From: JAWKUK01 sp964402175
GTDB lineage: Bacteria > Planctomycetota > UBA1135 > GCA-002686595
Direction of reading: 5' to 3'
NCBI GenBank assembly: GCA_964402175.1
Contig: CAYOBN010000015.1
Span: forward strand, 16,138-80,137
DNA length: 64,000 nucleotides
Positions within the stretch are counted from its first letter, which is position 1. Every line of letters starts with the position of its first letter. The notes under the pieces are model-generated. The model was not told where the DNA came from. It did not search any database and saw nothing but the letters and a program-made list of their open reading frames with translations. Positions 41,546-50,236 of this stretch are shown here, piece by piece. The translations under genes were made by a program, and so were the position numbers.

Positions 41546-42687
41546 CGCGTGTGCTCGTCGTCGGCGCCGGCATCGTCGGCGCAGCGTGTGCCGAGGCGCT
41601 GGCGCGCGGCGGCGCCGAGGTGCGCATCTTCGAAGCTGCGCGCCCTGCAGGGGGCGCGACCGCGGCGGGGATGGGGCACGTGCTTGTGCTCGATGATTCT
41701 GCGGCCCAACTGGCGCTGACACACCGCTCGCGCGAGCTCTGGGACGCGCGCGCTAAGGAATGGCCCGACGGCGTCGAGCGTGATCCGTGCGGCACGCTCT
41801 GGGTCGCCGCGGATGATGAAGAGCTCGCAGCGGCGCTGCAGAAGTGCGCGCTCTTCGCCGCGCACGGCATCGACGCCATCCCCGTCGACGCCGTACGGCT
41901 CCGAAAGCTCGAGCCGAACCTGCGCGTAGGGCTCGTGGGCGGGGTCCTCTTCCCGGGCGACAGCGTCGTCTATCCGCCCGTGGCCACCCGGCACATGCTC
42001 GCCGTCGCGCAGCAAAACGGTGCAGAGCTGGTCTCGAACACAAGGGTGCAGCGGATCGAAGACGGGGTCCTCGTCCTCGAGGACAACACCCGTCACGAGG
42101 GCGACCTCGTGCTCGTCGCTGCGGGCCTCGCGTCGAAGGACCTGCTGGCCCCAGGGCTCGCGCCGGCGCACTTGGAGCTCATTCCGAAGAAGGGCCACCT
42201 TGCGATCACCGATCGGCGGCCCGGATACGTGCGCCATCAGCTGGTCGAGCTCGGTTACCTGAAGAGCGCGCACGGCGCGGACACGACGTCCGTGGCGTTC
42301 AATGTGCAGCCGCGCGCGACGGGCCAAGTGCTGCTGGGATCGTCCCGTCAGCTCGGTGTGCGCGATCCGCGGGTCGAGGCCCCTGTGCTCGCGCGCATGG
42401 TGCGCCGTGCGTTCGACTTCCTGCCTTCGCTCGCAGCGCTCCCGGTCGTGCGAACTTGGGTCGGTCTGCGACCGGCCACGCGGGACAACCTGCCGATCAT
42501 CGGCCCGCTGCCCGCAGCGCCGCGTACGTGGTTCGCGGCCGGGCACGAAGGGGTGGGTATCACGACGTCCCTCGGGACCGCAGAGCTCATCGCGCACGGT
42601 GTCCTCGGAGCGCCGACCGCTCTCGATCCTACGCCGTTCTCGCCGCACCGCTTCGATCATGCTGGTGAGGTGCACGGGCATGCCTGA
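41542..42687 (+). CDS. FAD-dependent D-hydroxyproline dehydrogenase subunit (DadA-like)
   Basis: 381 aa from GTG 41542, overlapping the epimerase stop. N-terminal dinucleotide-binding motif VLVVGAGIVGAACAEAL and C-terminal DAO motifs (GLRPATRDNLPIIGPL, AAGHEGVGITTSLGTAEL) mark a DAO-family flavoprotein. In hydroxyproline operons this subunit oxidises cis-4-hydroxy-D-proline to pyrroline-4-hydroxy-2-carboxylate. The next two genes encode the partner subunits. It overlaps the ferredoxin-like gene by 8 nt. Confidence 0.9.
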   Translation: MTRVLVVGAGIVGAACAEALARGGAEVRIFEAARPAGGATAAGMGHVLVLDDSAAQLALTHRSRELWDARAKEWPDGVERDPCGTLWVAADDEELAAALQKCALFAAHGIDAIPVDAVRLRKLEPNLRVGLVGGVLFPGDSVVYPPVATRHMLAVAQQNGAELVSNTRVQRIEDGVLVLEDNTRHEGDLVLVAAGLASKDLLAPGLAPAHLELIPKKGHLAITDRRPGYVRHQLVELGYLKSAHGADTTSVAFNVQPRATGQVLLGSSRQLGVRDPRVEAPVLARMVRRAFDFLPSLAALPVVRTWVGLRPATRDNLPIIGPLPAAPRTWFAAGHEGVGITTSLGTAELIAHGVLGAPTALDPTPFSPHRFDHAGEVHGHA

Positions 42688-42946
42688 ACAGCGCATCACG
42701 TTCACCGTCGATGGGCGCGCAGCGACGGCGCTGCCGGGCACGAACCTGGCGGCGTGGTTGGTCGAAGCCGGCTTACCGACGCGCACGAGCGTTCGGGGCG
42801 CGGCGCGCGGGCCGCTCTGCGGGATGGGGACGTGTTACGAGTGCCGCGTCACCGTCGCCGGTGTCCCGCACGTGCGCGCGTGTACGGTGCTGTGCACCCC
42901 GGGCCTCGTCGTCGAGACCGCCGCAACGGAGGTCCGCGATGTCTGA
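42680..42946 (+). CDS. (2Fe-2S)-binding subunit of the D-hydroxyproline dehydrogenase
   Basis: 88 aa from ATG 42680. A ferredoxin-like cysteine set is visible (CGMGTCYEC, then RACTVLC). Small HcnA-like Fe-S subunits of this size couple flavin subunits in heteromeric amino-acid dehydrogenases. It overlaps both neighbouring genes, by 8 nt on each side. Confidence 0.88.
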   Translation: MPEQRITFTVDGRAATALPGTNLAAWLVEAGLPTRTSVRGAARGPLCGMGTCYECRVTVAGVPHVRACTVLCTPGLVVETAATEVRDV

Positions 42947-44294
42947 GCGCGCCGCCGCTGAGGTCTACGATGTCACGGTCGTCGGAGCGGGCCCTGCGGG
43001 CCTCGCCGCCGCCGCAGCCGCCACGGCGTCTGGCGCCACAACGCTGATCCTGGACGAAGGGCCCGCGGAGGGCGGGCAGATCTGGCGCGCCGAACGCGCG
43101 ATGCTGAGCGGCGCCGCGCCGCGACCTCCAGCCGTCGCACGCTGGCTGGCGCGCACAGAGCGCGCCGCGCGGCGCAGCGGCGTCACCGTGTACGACGGTC
43201 GGAGAGACCCAGGTGACGGCGCGTTCGTCCTCGATACGTGGAGCGCTTCCGGCGTGGCGGCTTCGCTCCGCACGCGCGCGGTCGTCCTCGCGACGGGGGC
43301 GACGGAGCTCTTCTTGCCCTTCCCTGGCTGGACACGCCCGAACGTCTTCGGCGCGGGCGGTCTGCAGGCGCTCGCCAAAGGAGGCTTCGACGTGCGCGGC
43401 AAGCGGGTCCTCGTCGCGGGCTCCGGGCCGCTGCTGATCGCGGTCGCGGTCGCGCTCCGCAGAGCGGGCGCGCGCGTCGTCGCGGTCCTCGAGCAAGCGC
43501 CGCGCGCTCTGTTGGCGCGGTTCATCACAGCCCTGTCGCCGCGTAAGCTCGCGCAGGGAGCGCGTTACGGGCTGAGCCTCCTCGGCACACCCGTCCACAC
43601 CGCCAGCTACGTGCTCGCAGCAGAGGGCCCGCAGGATGACGGCCCACAGGATGACGGCCCACAGGATGACAGGCCTGTCCGCCGTGTCCGTGCACGCATC
43701 GGAGACCGCGAGGTCGACTTCGAGGTCGACCTGCTCGCCATCGGGTTCGGCCTCGTACCTGCGACGGGTCTCGGCGAGCTCCTCGGCGCCCGCCGCGGCC
43801 GCGCGGGCCTCGAGGTCGATGCGGACCTCGCGACCGCCGTTCCGGGGCTCTACGCCGCGGGTGAGGTCACAGGCGTCGCCGGTGTCAATGCCGCCCTAGC
43901 GGAGGGCACTCTGGCCGGCCTCGCCGCCGCCGCGTACACCCGCGGACAGGCGCCCGCAGCCGCCGAGCACCGGCGAGCCCAGGCCGCTGTCGCACGCGAG
44001 CGGCGCTTCGCGGAGCGCCTCGCCGCAGCGTTTCAACTGCGTCCGGAGCTCCGTCAACTCGCGCAGCAGGACACCATCGTGTGCCGCTGCGAAGACGTGC
44101 CGCGCAGCGCGCTCGAGGCGTTCCGCGAACCGCGCGAGGCAAAGCTCGCCGCGCGCTGCGGCATGGGGCCCTGCCAAGCGCGTGTCTGCGGCCCCGCCCT
44201 CGAAGCGCTGTTCGGTTGGCCCCGCGAGGCCCCTCGACCGCCCCTCTCACCCGTCCCGTTCCAAGCGCTCGCCGAGCGCACGTCTCCGATCTAG
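42939..44294 (+). CDS. FAD/NAD(P)-binding oxidoreductase subunit with BFD-like Fe-S end (HcnB-like)
   Basis: 451 aa from ATG 42939. Two dinucleotide folds are visible (VTVVGAGPAGLAAAAAA near residue 11; KRVLVAGSGPLLIAVAVAL near 155), and the C-terminus has CRCEDVP and CGMGPCQARVC, a BFD-type [2Fe-2S] site. It matches the second flavin subunit of HcnABC-like and D-hydroxyproline dehydrogenases. A GPQDD segment is repeated three times at residues 230-244, encoded by three tandem 15-bp units; this loop is unusual for the family. Confidence 0.88.
   Translation: MSERAAAEVYDVTVVGAGPAGLAAAAAATASGATTLILDEGPAEGGQIWRAERAMLSGAAPRPPAVARWLARTERAARRSGVTVYDGRRDPGDGAFVLDTWSASGVAASLRTRAVVLATGATELFLPFPGWTRPNVFGAGGLQALAKGGFDVRGKRVLVAGSGPLLIAVAVALRRAGARVVAVLEQAPRALLARFITALSPRKLAQGARYGLSLLGTPVHTASYVLAAEGPQDDGPQDDGPQDDRPVRRVRARIGDREVDFEVDLLAIGFGLVPATGLGELLGARRGRAGLEVDADLATAVPGLYAAGEVTGVAGVNAALAEGTLAGLAAAAYTRGQAPAAAEHRRAQAAVARERRFAERLAAAFQLRPELRQLAQQDTIVCRCEDVPRSALEAFREPREAKLAARCGMGPCQARVCGPALEALFGWPREAPRPPLSPVPFQALAERTSPI
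43626..43670 (+). repeat. Three tandem 15-bp units inside the oxidoreductase gene
   Basis: Units GGCCCGCAGGATGAC, GGCCCACAGGATGAC and GGCCCACAGGATGAC, in frame, encode GPQDD three times in a loop between the two dinucleotide-binding halves. Near-identity of the units suggests recent slippage. Confidence 0.9.
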
Positions 44295-44311
44295 AAGCAG
44301 GAGTCTCTTGT

Positions 44312-45199
44312 ATGCAGTGGCAAGGTGTCATGCCCGCGATCACCACGCCGTTCCTCGCGGACGGCTCGATCGACCATTCCGCGGTCAAGCGTCACGTGGC
44401 GTGGTTGATCGACCACGGCGCCACCGGCATCGTGCCGTGCGGCTCGCTGGGTGAGGGCGCGACCCTCGATCCCGCGGAGAAGGTCGCGCTGATGCGGTCG
44501 TGCGTCGAAGGCGCCGCCGGCCGCGCACCGGTTGTCCCTGGGATCGCAGCGCTCTCCACGCAGACCGCCGTTTGGCTGTGCCGCGAGGCCAAATCCGTCG
44601 GCTGCGGCGGACTGATGATCCTGCCGCCGTACGTGCACAAGGGCCCGGATGGCGAGGTCCGCGCACACTTCGAGGCGATGCTGCAGGCCACCGACCTGAC
44701 CTGCATGCTCTACAACAATCCGCCGGCCTACGGGTTCGATGCAAAGCCCGAGTTCATCGCGGCGCTCGCGGCGCAGCACAAGAACCTCATGGCCGTCAAG
44801 GAGTCCAGCGGCGATGTCCGACGAATCACCGCCGTGCGCGCGTTGGTCGGCCCGCGCCTCGCGCTCTTCGCGGGCCTCGATGACATGGTCGTCGAAGCGG
44901 CGGCGATGGGTGCGGACGGCTGGATCGCGGGCCTCGTGAACGCGCTGCCGGAGGAGTCCGTGCGGCTGTTCAACCTGGCGAAAGCGGGGCGGATGGAAGA
45001 AGCGCAGGCGCTCTACCGGTGGTTCCTGCCGCTGTTGCGCCTCGACTGCGTGCCCGAGTTCGTGCAGTGGATCAAGCTCGTTCAGGCCGAGGTCGGGCGC
45101 GGCGACGAGCGCTTCCGAGCGCCGCGTCAGCCGATTCAAGGTGCCGAGCGCACTGCCGGGCTGGCCATGATCCGTGAGCGCCTGGCGGCCAAACGTTGA
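44312..45199 (+). CDS. DapA-family aldolase, probable pyrroline-4-hydroxy-2-carboxylate deaminase
   Basis: 295 aa from ATG 44312, with AGGAG a few bases upstream. The DHDPS-family motifs PCGSLGEGATLD, MLYNNPPAYG (Tyr 134) and MAVKESSGD (Schiff-base Lys 163) are intact. In a hydroxyproline operon this family member deaminates pyrroline-4-hydroxy-2-carboxylate to 2,5-dioxopentanoate. Without the context it could equally be a DHDPS or sialic-acid-type lyase. Confidence 0.88.
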   Translation: MQWQGVMPAITTPFLADGSIDHSAVKRHVAWLIDHGATGIVPCGSLGEGATLDPAEKVALMRSCVEGAAGRAPVVPGIAALSTQTAVWLCREAKSVGCGGLMILPPYVHKGPDGEVRAHFEAMLQATDLTCMLYNNPPAYGFDAKPEFIAALAAQHKNLMAVKESSGDVRRITAVRALVGPRLALFAGLDDMVVEAAAMGADGWIAGLVNALPEESVRLFNLAKAGRMEEAQALYRWFLPLLRLDCVPEFVQWIKLVQAEVGRGDERFRAPRQPIQGAERTAGLAMIRERLAAKR

Positions 45200-45207
45200 G
45201 GGCTCGG

Positions 45208-46800
45208 ATGCAAACACAACTCGAGCTGCAAGGAAAGCACTTCATCGGCGGCCGCGAGGTCGAAGCGGGTCCGCGCGCGCTCGCGGCCTACGACCCGCGG
45301 ACGGGCGGCGCCCTCGCGCCGCAGTTCTGCGAAGCGACACCGGAGGCCGTCGAAGCCGCCCTCGAAGCAGCGCGCTTCGCCGCGCCCGTGCTCGCCGCGA
45401 CAGCGCGCTCGAAACGCGCGGAGCTGCTGGAGGCCATCGCTGCTGGCATCGAAGCGCTCGGCGCTCCTCTGCTGGAGCGCGCGAGCCTCGAGTCCGGTTT
45501 GCCGCTCCCCCGACTCGAAGCCGAGCGAGGGCGCACCACCGGTCAACTGCGGATGTTTGCGCGGGTGGTGCGTGAGGGCGCGTACCTCTCCGTGTGCATC
45601 GATCACGGCGATCCCGAGCGTAAGCCCCTGCCGAAGCCTGATCTGCGCTCGATGGGGCACCCCTTGGGCCCGGTCGCAGTGTTCGGTGCGTCGAACTTCC
45701 CGCTCGCATTCTCGGTGGCCGGCGGCGACACCGCAGCAGCGCTGGCGGCGGGTTGCCCCGTTGTGGTGAAGGGCCACCCCAACCACCCCGGGACGAGCGA
45801 GCTCGTCGCGCGCGTGGTGGCCGAGGCGGTGCACCGCGCGGGGTTGCCCGCAGGCACCTTCGGGCTGCTGCAAGGCACGGCGCACTCGATCGGTGCCGCG
45901 CTGGTGACCCATCCGGTGATCCGAGCCGTCGCGTTCACCGGCTCGCACCGCGGCGGTCGTGCGTTGTTCGACCTGGCGACGCGGCGCGCGACGCCGATCC
46001 CCGTCTTCGCGGAGATGGGCAGCGTCAACCCGGTCTTCCTGCTGCCTGGGCGCGTGGCCGCCGATCCCGAAGCGCTCGGGGCGCTCGTCTCGGGCTCCGT
46101 GACCCTCGGTGTCGGTCAGTTCTGCACGAACCCCGGTGTCTTGGTGCTCGTGCGGGACGCCTACAGCGAGCGCTTCCTGGGAGCGCTGTCGGGCGCGATG
46201 GGAGCGGTGCCCGAAGCGCCGCTGTTGCACGCTGGGATCCGGCGCGGGTTCGACGAGGGCCTCACGCGGCTCGCAGGGCTCCCAGGGGTCGAAGTCCTCA
46301 CTCGCGGCACCGCCGCAGGTCCTTGCGGCGCACGTCCGGCGCTCCTGACGGTCGCCGCGCGGAGATTCTGCGCCGAATCAAGCTTGCGTGAGGAGGTCTT
46401 CGGACCTTCGACCCTCGCGGTGCTCTGTGAGGACACACAGGAGCTCCTCGAGGTCGCCGAAGTCATCGAAGGGCAGCTCACCGCGACGGTGCACGCAGCG
46501 AGCGCCGAGGACCAAGCGCTGGCGGCGAGGTTGCTGCCGCGCCTCGCGGACCGCGCGGGCCGAGTCCTGTTCGGTGGCTTCCCGACGGGCGTCGAGGTCA
46601 CGGACGCGATGGTGCACGGCGGGCCGTATCCGGCGACGACGGACAGCCGCGTCACCTCCGTGGGCGGCGCTTCGATCGCGCGGTTCGTGCGCCCGGTGGC
46701 CTACCAGAACGTCCCCGAGGCGTTCTTGCCGGAGGAGCTGCGCGAGGTCGGTCCCCCGGGCCTCTCGCGCCGGATCGATGGCCGCCTCTGCTGCGGATGA
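45208..46800 (+). CDS. 2,5-dioxopentanoate (alpha-ketoglutarate semialdehyde) dehydrogenase
   Basis: 530 aa from ATG 45208 (TTG 45196 would add 4). ALDH catalytic residues are visible: E269 in FAEMGSVNPVF and C306 in GVGQFCTNPG, with nucleotide-binding motif AFTGSHRGGRAL. Sequence style (FAEMGSVNP) and length match KGSA dehydrogenases. It would oxidise the deaminase product to 2-oxoglutarate, completing hydroxyproline catabolism. Confidence 0.9.
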   Translation: MQTQLELQGKHFIGGREVEAGPRALAAYDPRTGGALAPQFCEATPEAVEAALEAARFAAPVLAATARSKRAELLEAIAAGIEALGAPLLERASLESGLPLPRLEAERGRTTGQLRMFARVVREGAYLSVCIDHGDPERKPLPKPDLRSMGHPLGPVAVFGASNFPLAFSVAGGDTAAALAAGCPVVVKGHPNHPGTSELVARVVAEAVHRAGLPAGTFGLLQGTAHSIGAALVTHPVIRAVAFTGSHRGGRALFDLATRRATPIPVFAEMGSVNPVFLLPGRVAADPEALGALVSGSVTLGVGQFCTNPGVLVLVRDAYSERFLGALSGAMGAVPEAPLLHAGIRRGFDEGLTRLAGLPGVEVLTRGTAAGPCGARPALLTVAARRFCAESSLREEVFGPSTLAVLCEDTQELLEVAEVIEGQLTATVHAASAEDQALAARLLPRLADRAGRVLFGGFPTGVEVTDAMVHGGPYPATTDSRVTSVGGASIARFVRPVAYQNVPEAFLPEELREVGPPGLSRRIDGRLCCG

Positions 46801-46921
46801 CCGGCTGCTGACGGGCGCGATCGTATCGCGCGGCGAAGTGCGCCGATCGGCGGAGTTGTGACACTCGCGCCGGTCGGCGCGCGCATCCTCGAAGGTGTCC
46901 CACATCCTCGAGGAGCCTCCC

Positions 46922-47992
46922 ATGACGACCCGTTATCCGTCGCCGTACCTCAGCATCCGTCTCACTCCGGGCCGCCGCATGAAGCGTCGCCTGCGCCTCG
47001 CGGCCGGAGCCCCCTGTTTCCTCTTGGGCGCGGCGGCGTGCGCCGCGTTCGGCGCGGCTTCGGGGCGCCTGATGCCGAACGTGGCGCTGCCGACCGCCGG
47101 TGGCACGCAGCTCTGGACGGACGTCGCCTACGACGCGGGCTGGAAGGTCCAGAGGCACGCCTGGACGGGCCACGCGCGGCTCCTGGACCCCGAGGGCGTG
47201 CGGCGCGCGTGGGGCGCAGAGGACGCGTGCTGCCGGCGCTTGGAGCAGGAGCGCCCGCTCGTGGATGGGACCCGAGCGCCGCTCGTGATCCTGCTGCATG
47301 GCCTCGCGCGCTCCCACCGCTCGCTCGGCGCGCTCGAAGCGCGCCTCTCTGCGGAGGGTTATGAGGTCCTGGCGTTCGAGTACGCCTCGACACGCGCCGA
47401 CATCGAAGGCCACGCGGCTCATTTGGCGACGCTGCTGGAGCGCCACATGCCGGCGCGCGAGGTGCACTTCGTCACCCACAGCCTCGGCGGGCTCGTCCTG
47501 CGCGCGCTGCTGGCGGATGCGAGCGCGCCTTGGCGAGAGGTGCACCGCCTCGGCCGCGCCGTGACGCTCGCGGCCCCGCACGGCGGGGCGCACATCGCGG
47601 CCGAGGCGCTGGAGTGGGACCTGCCGGGTTGGCTGCTCGGACCCGCGCTGCACCAGCTCGGTGATGGCCGCGCGGCGGCGCTGCCCGCGCCATCGCTGCC
47701 GTTTGCCACCGTCGCGGGGGTGCGCGGCAGCCGCGGGGGATGGAACCCCTGGGTGCCCGGCGACGACGATGGCCTCGTCGCGGAGAGCGAAGCGCACCTC
47801 GTGGGTGAGGCCGCGGCGCTGCAGCACCGCGTGGTGCACAGCTTCATCATGTCCGACCCCGAGGTGCTCGATTGGGTCGTCGCGTTCCTCACTGACGGCG
47901 CAGCGCCACCGTCGGCTGCAGGCGCGCCGCTCGCCACGCCGGCAGCGTCCCGCCCAGCACACCCAGCGCCAGCGAGAACGAGATCGCTGTGA
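46922..47992 (+). CDS. Alpha/beta-hydrolase (lipase-like) with N-terminal anchor
   Basis: 356 aa from ATG 46922, preceded by GAGGAG. A hydrophobic N-terminal region (LRLAAGAPCFLLGAAACAAF) may anchor or export it. The core has VILLHGLARS (oxyanion loop) and VTHSLGGLVLRALL (nucleophile elbow GxSxG variant THSLGG); a catalytic Asp in PGDDDGLV and a His near VVHSFIMS are plausible. Its last 104 nt overlap, in antisense, the end of the ABC permease gene at 47889-49058. Confidence 0.82.
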   Translation: MTTRYPSPYLSIRLTPGRRMKRRLRLAAGAPCFLLGAAACAAFGAASGRLMPNVALPTAGGTQLWTDVAYDAGWKVQRHAWTGHARLLDPEGVRRAWGAEDACCRRLEQERPLVDGTRAPLVILLHGLARSHRSLGALEARLSAEGYEVLAFEYASTRADIEGHAAHLATLLERHMPAREVHFVTHSLGGLVLRALLADASAPWREVHRLGRAVTLAAPHGGAHIAAEALEWDLPGWLLGPALHQLGDGRAAALPAPSLPFATVAGVRGSRGGWNPWVPGDDDGLVAESEAHLVGEAAALQHRVVHSFIMSDPEVLDWVVAFLTDGAAPPSAAGAPLATPAASRPAHPAPARTRSL

Positions 47993-49058
47993 CGAGCACC
48001 GTCGGTGTGATGCGGAAGCCGAACGCGACCTCGGTGAAGGTCTGGAAGTTCGTCGTTCCAGTCTCGATCCCGTTGAGCGGCAGGACCGCGAGCGACCCGA
48101 TCACTCCGCCGAGGAGGCCCAGCAGGACCGCCTCGAAGAGGAACGAGAGGAAGATCGCAAAGGGCCGGAAGCCGGTCGCGGACAGGATGCCGATCTCGTA
48201 CGTGCGCGCCGCGATCGCAGAGAGCATCGTGTTCGTCGCGGTGAACACCGCGGCGATGCCCATGACGACGCCGAGGAAGCCGCCCAGGAAGATCAGAATC
48301 GCGGACAGGACCTCGGTCTGCGCCGAGAGGTAATCGCGCTCCGTCTTGATCGCGGCGCTCGTCTGTTTATCGGCGCGCAGGCGCTCGTCGAGCGCTGCGA
48401 CGTCAGCTGCGTTCGTGAGCTTCGCCAGGACCCGGTTGGGGCCGAAGCGCTCCAGCGCTGCGGCCATGCGGTCGAAGTCGCCCCAGATCTCGCTCTCGAA
48501 CGGGCCGTCGCATTCGAACACACCGACGACCTTGAACGGCGTCACGTTGATCGTCAGGACATCGCCGAGGCTGCAGTCCTGGATACGCCCCGTGATCGAC
48601 TTACCGACGATGACCTCGTCGGAGCCCTGGTTGAACATCCGGCCATCGATCACGCGCAGCTCGTCCCCGCGCAGGCGCAGCGTCGCGGGTTGGACGCCGC
48701 GCAGCGGCACGTTGGTCTCGCCGCCGTCCACGCGGTAGCGCCGCACCGCCAGGAAACACTCCATCGCCGCGAGGGGCTGCCCGTCCGGGCCGACCTCGAA
48801 CTCGGGGGTCGACTTGATGATGCGCGCCGCTCCTTCGCGGGTGAAGGCGCTGACACCCTCGGAGGTCGCGCCGGGCCGCAGCACCACCCCGAGGTCGGTG
48901 CGGCCCGTCGCGGCGTAGAGCGAGCGGAAACCCTGTTGGAGCGCGAGCACACCCGAGACCGTCGCGACCGTCGCGGCGATGCCGAGCACCGTCAGCACCG
49001 TCGGTCCACGGCGAACGAACAAGCTCCTGAGGTTGTATCCGAGCGGGACGAACTTCAT
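47889..49058 (-). CDS. MacB/FtsX-family ABC permease (second copy)
   Basis: 389 aa from ATG 49058. One N-terminal helix, a large periplasmic MacB_PCD-like domain and three C-terminal helices (about 265-385) ending PAWRAARLQPTVALRRQ, the FtsX hallmark. It is the last gene of a four-gene export operon and overlaps the lipase-like gene at its 3' end by 104 nt. Confidence 0.87.
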   Translation of the reverse strand: MKFVPLGYNLRSLFVRRGPTVLTVLGIAATVATVSGVLALQQGFRSLYAATGRTDLGVVLRPGATSEGVSAFTREGAARIIKSTPEFEVGPDGQPLAAMECFLAVRRYRVDGGETNVPLRGVQPATLRLRGDELRVIDGRMFNQGSDEVIVGKSITGRIQDCSLGDVLTINVTPFKVVGVFECDGPFESEIWGDFDRMAAALERFGPNRVLAKLTNAADVAALDERLRADKQTSAAIKTERDYLSAQTEVLSAILIFLGGFLGVVMGIAAVFTATNTMLSAIAARTYEIGILSATGFRPFAIFLSFLFEAVLLGLLGGVIGSLAVLPLNGIETGTTNFQTFTEVAFGFRITPTVLVTAISFSLALGVLGGTLPAWRAARLQPTVALRRQ

Positions 49059-49062
49059 GGGG

Positions 49063-50235
49063 TCAGTCCTTGGCCGCCAGGGCGTCGATCGTCGTCAGCC
49101 GTGCGGCGCGCCAGGCCGGCGCAACTCCCGCGAGCACTCCCAGCCCGACCGCCAGGGCCCCCGCGAGCAACACGGTCTGTCGTTCGACGTGGTAACCGCC
49201 GAACATCGATCCGATCGCGACCGCGATGCCTGGCTCGGCGAGCTTCGCCAAGCCGATCCCGAGCGCGCCGCCGAGCACGGAGATCAAAAGCGACTGCTGC
49301 GCGAGCACTCGCACGACATCGCCGTCGGTGAAGCCCAGGGCCTTGAGGATCCCGACGTCGTGGGTCTGCTCACGGCCCGCCATCAACATCGTGTTGATGA
49401 CCGCCAGCAGGATCGCGAGCAACACGCCGCCGCCGATCGTCGACACGAAGAACGGCACGTTGCCGAACATGGTGACGAACTGGCGCTGGAACTCGCTCTC
49501 CGAGGTCGCTTGAACGCGCTGCGGGCCGTTCTCGAAGAGCGCATCGACACGCGCCATCACCGCGGTCGGGTCGACCCCTGGGGCGACCTCGAGGATGTAG
49601 GTCCCGACCCCCGGCGCTTCGCCCGTGGCCGCTTCGACCGTGTCCTCGAAGTAGTCCCAGTGGAACATGAACATCTTCGCGTCGAAGTTGCGCTGTGTGG
49701 GCCGGTAGACCGCCGCGACATCGAACTCCCACGCGACTCCCGGGCCGTCGGGATGGGGGAAGAGCTCGGGGATGATCTGCACGCGATCGCCGACCTTCCA
49801 GCCGTATTGCTCCGCGAGCCCTTCGCCGATCACGGCGCTCTGTCGATTGGCGTAGAACGCATCGAGGCTGCCGTCGAAGACCTGCATCTCCGGATAGACG
49901 GCCATCGTCTCGCGCGGGTCGACAGCGAACTGCGCGAAGCGATTGCGCTCTTCCTGGTAATAGCCGCCGAACCACTGCCACTTCGAGATCCGCGTCACAC
50001 CGTCGACCGCGGCGATCTTGGCTTGGTAGGACTGCGGCAGGTCGACGAAGAGGCTCACGGCGGACTGCACGATGAGCCGGCTGGCGCTGGCTGCATCGGC
50101 GCCTGCTTGCAGCGTCGTGACGAGCGAGCGCAGCGTGCAGAGCAGGAAGAACGCGACGATGAGCGATGCGACGGTGAGCGCCGTGCGCAGCTTGCGCCGC
50201 GCGAGGTTGCGCCAGACGAGGCGGACGAGGTCCAT
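49063..50235 (-). CDS. MacB/FtsX-family ABC permease (first copy)
   Basis: 390 aa from ATG 50235. Same FtsX layout as the following gene, starting LVRLVWRNLARRKLRTALTVAS and ending APAWRAARLTTIDALAAKD. Two separate permease genes could form a heterodimer, as in LolCE. It is 1 bp after the ATPase gene and 4 bp before the second permease gene. Confidence 0.88.
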   Translation of the reverse strand: MDLVRLVWRNLARRKLRTALTVASLIVAFFLLCTLRSLVTTLQAGADAASASRLIVQSAVSLFVDLPQSYQAKIAAVDGVTRISKWQWFGGYYQEERNRFAQFAVDPRETMAVYPEMQVFDGSLDAFYANRQSAVIGEGLAEQYGWKVGDRVQIIPELFPHPDGPGVAWEFDVAAVYRPTQRNFDAKMFMFHWDYFEDTVEAATGEAPGVGTYILEVAPGVDPTAVMARVDALFENGPQRVQATSESEFQRQFVTMFGNVPFFVSTIGGGVLLAILLAVINTMLMAGREQTHDVGILKALGFTDGDVVRVLAQQSLLISVLGGALGIGLAKLAEPGIAVAIGSMFGGYHVERQTVLLAGALAVGLGVLAGVAPAWRAARLTTIDALAAKD

Positions 50236-50236
50236 G

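Noticed and set aside
44312..45199. Dihydrodipicolinate synthase (dapA) of lysine synthesis
   Set aside because: Family motifs fit, but its position between hydroxyproline genes makes the pyrroline deaminase role more likely.
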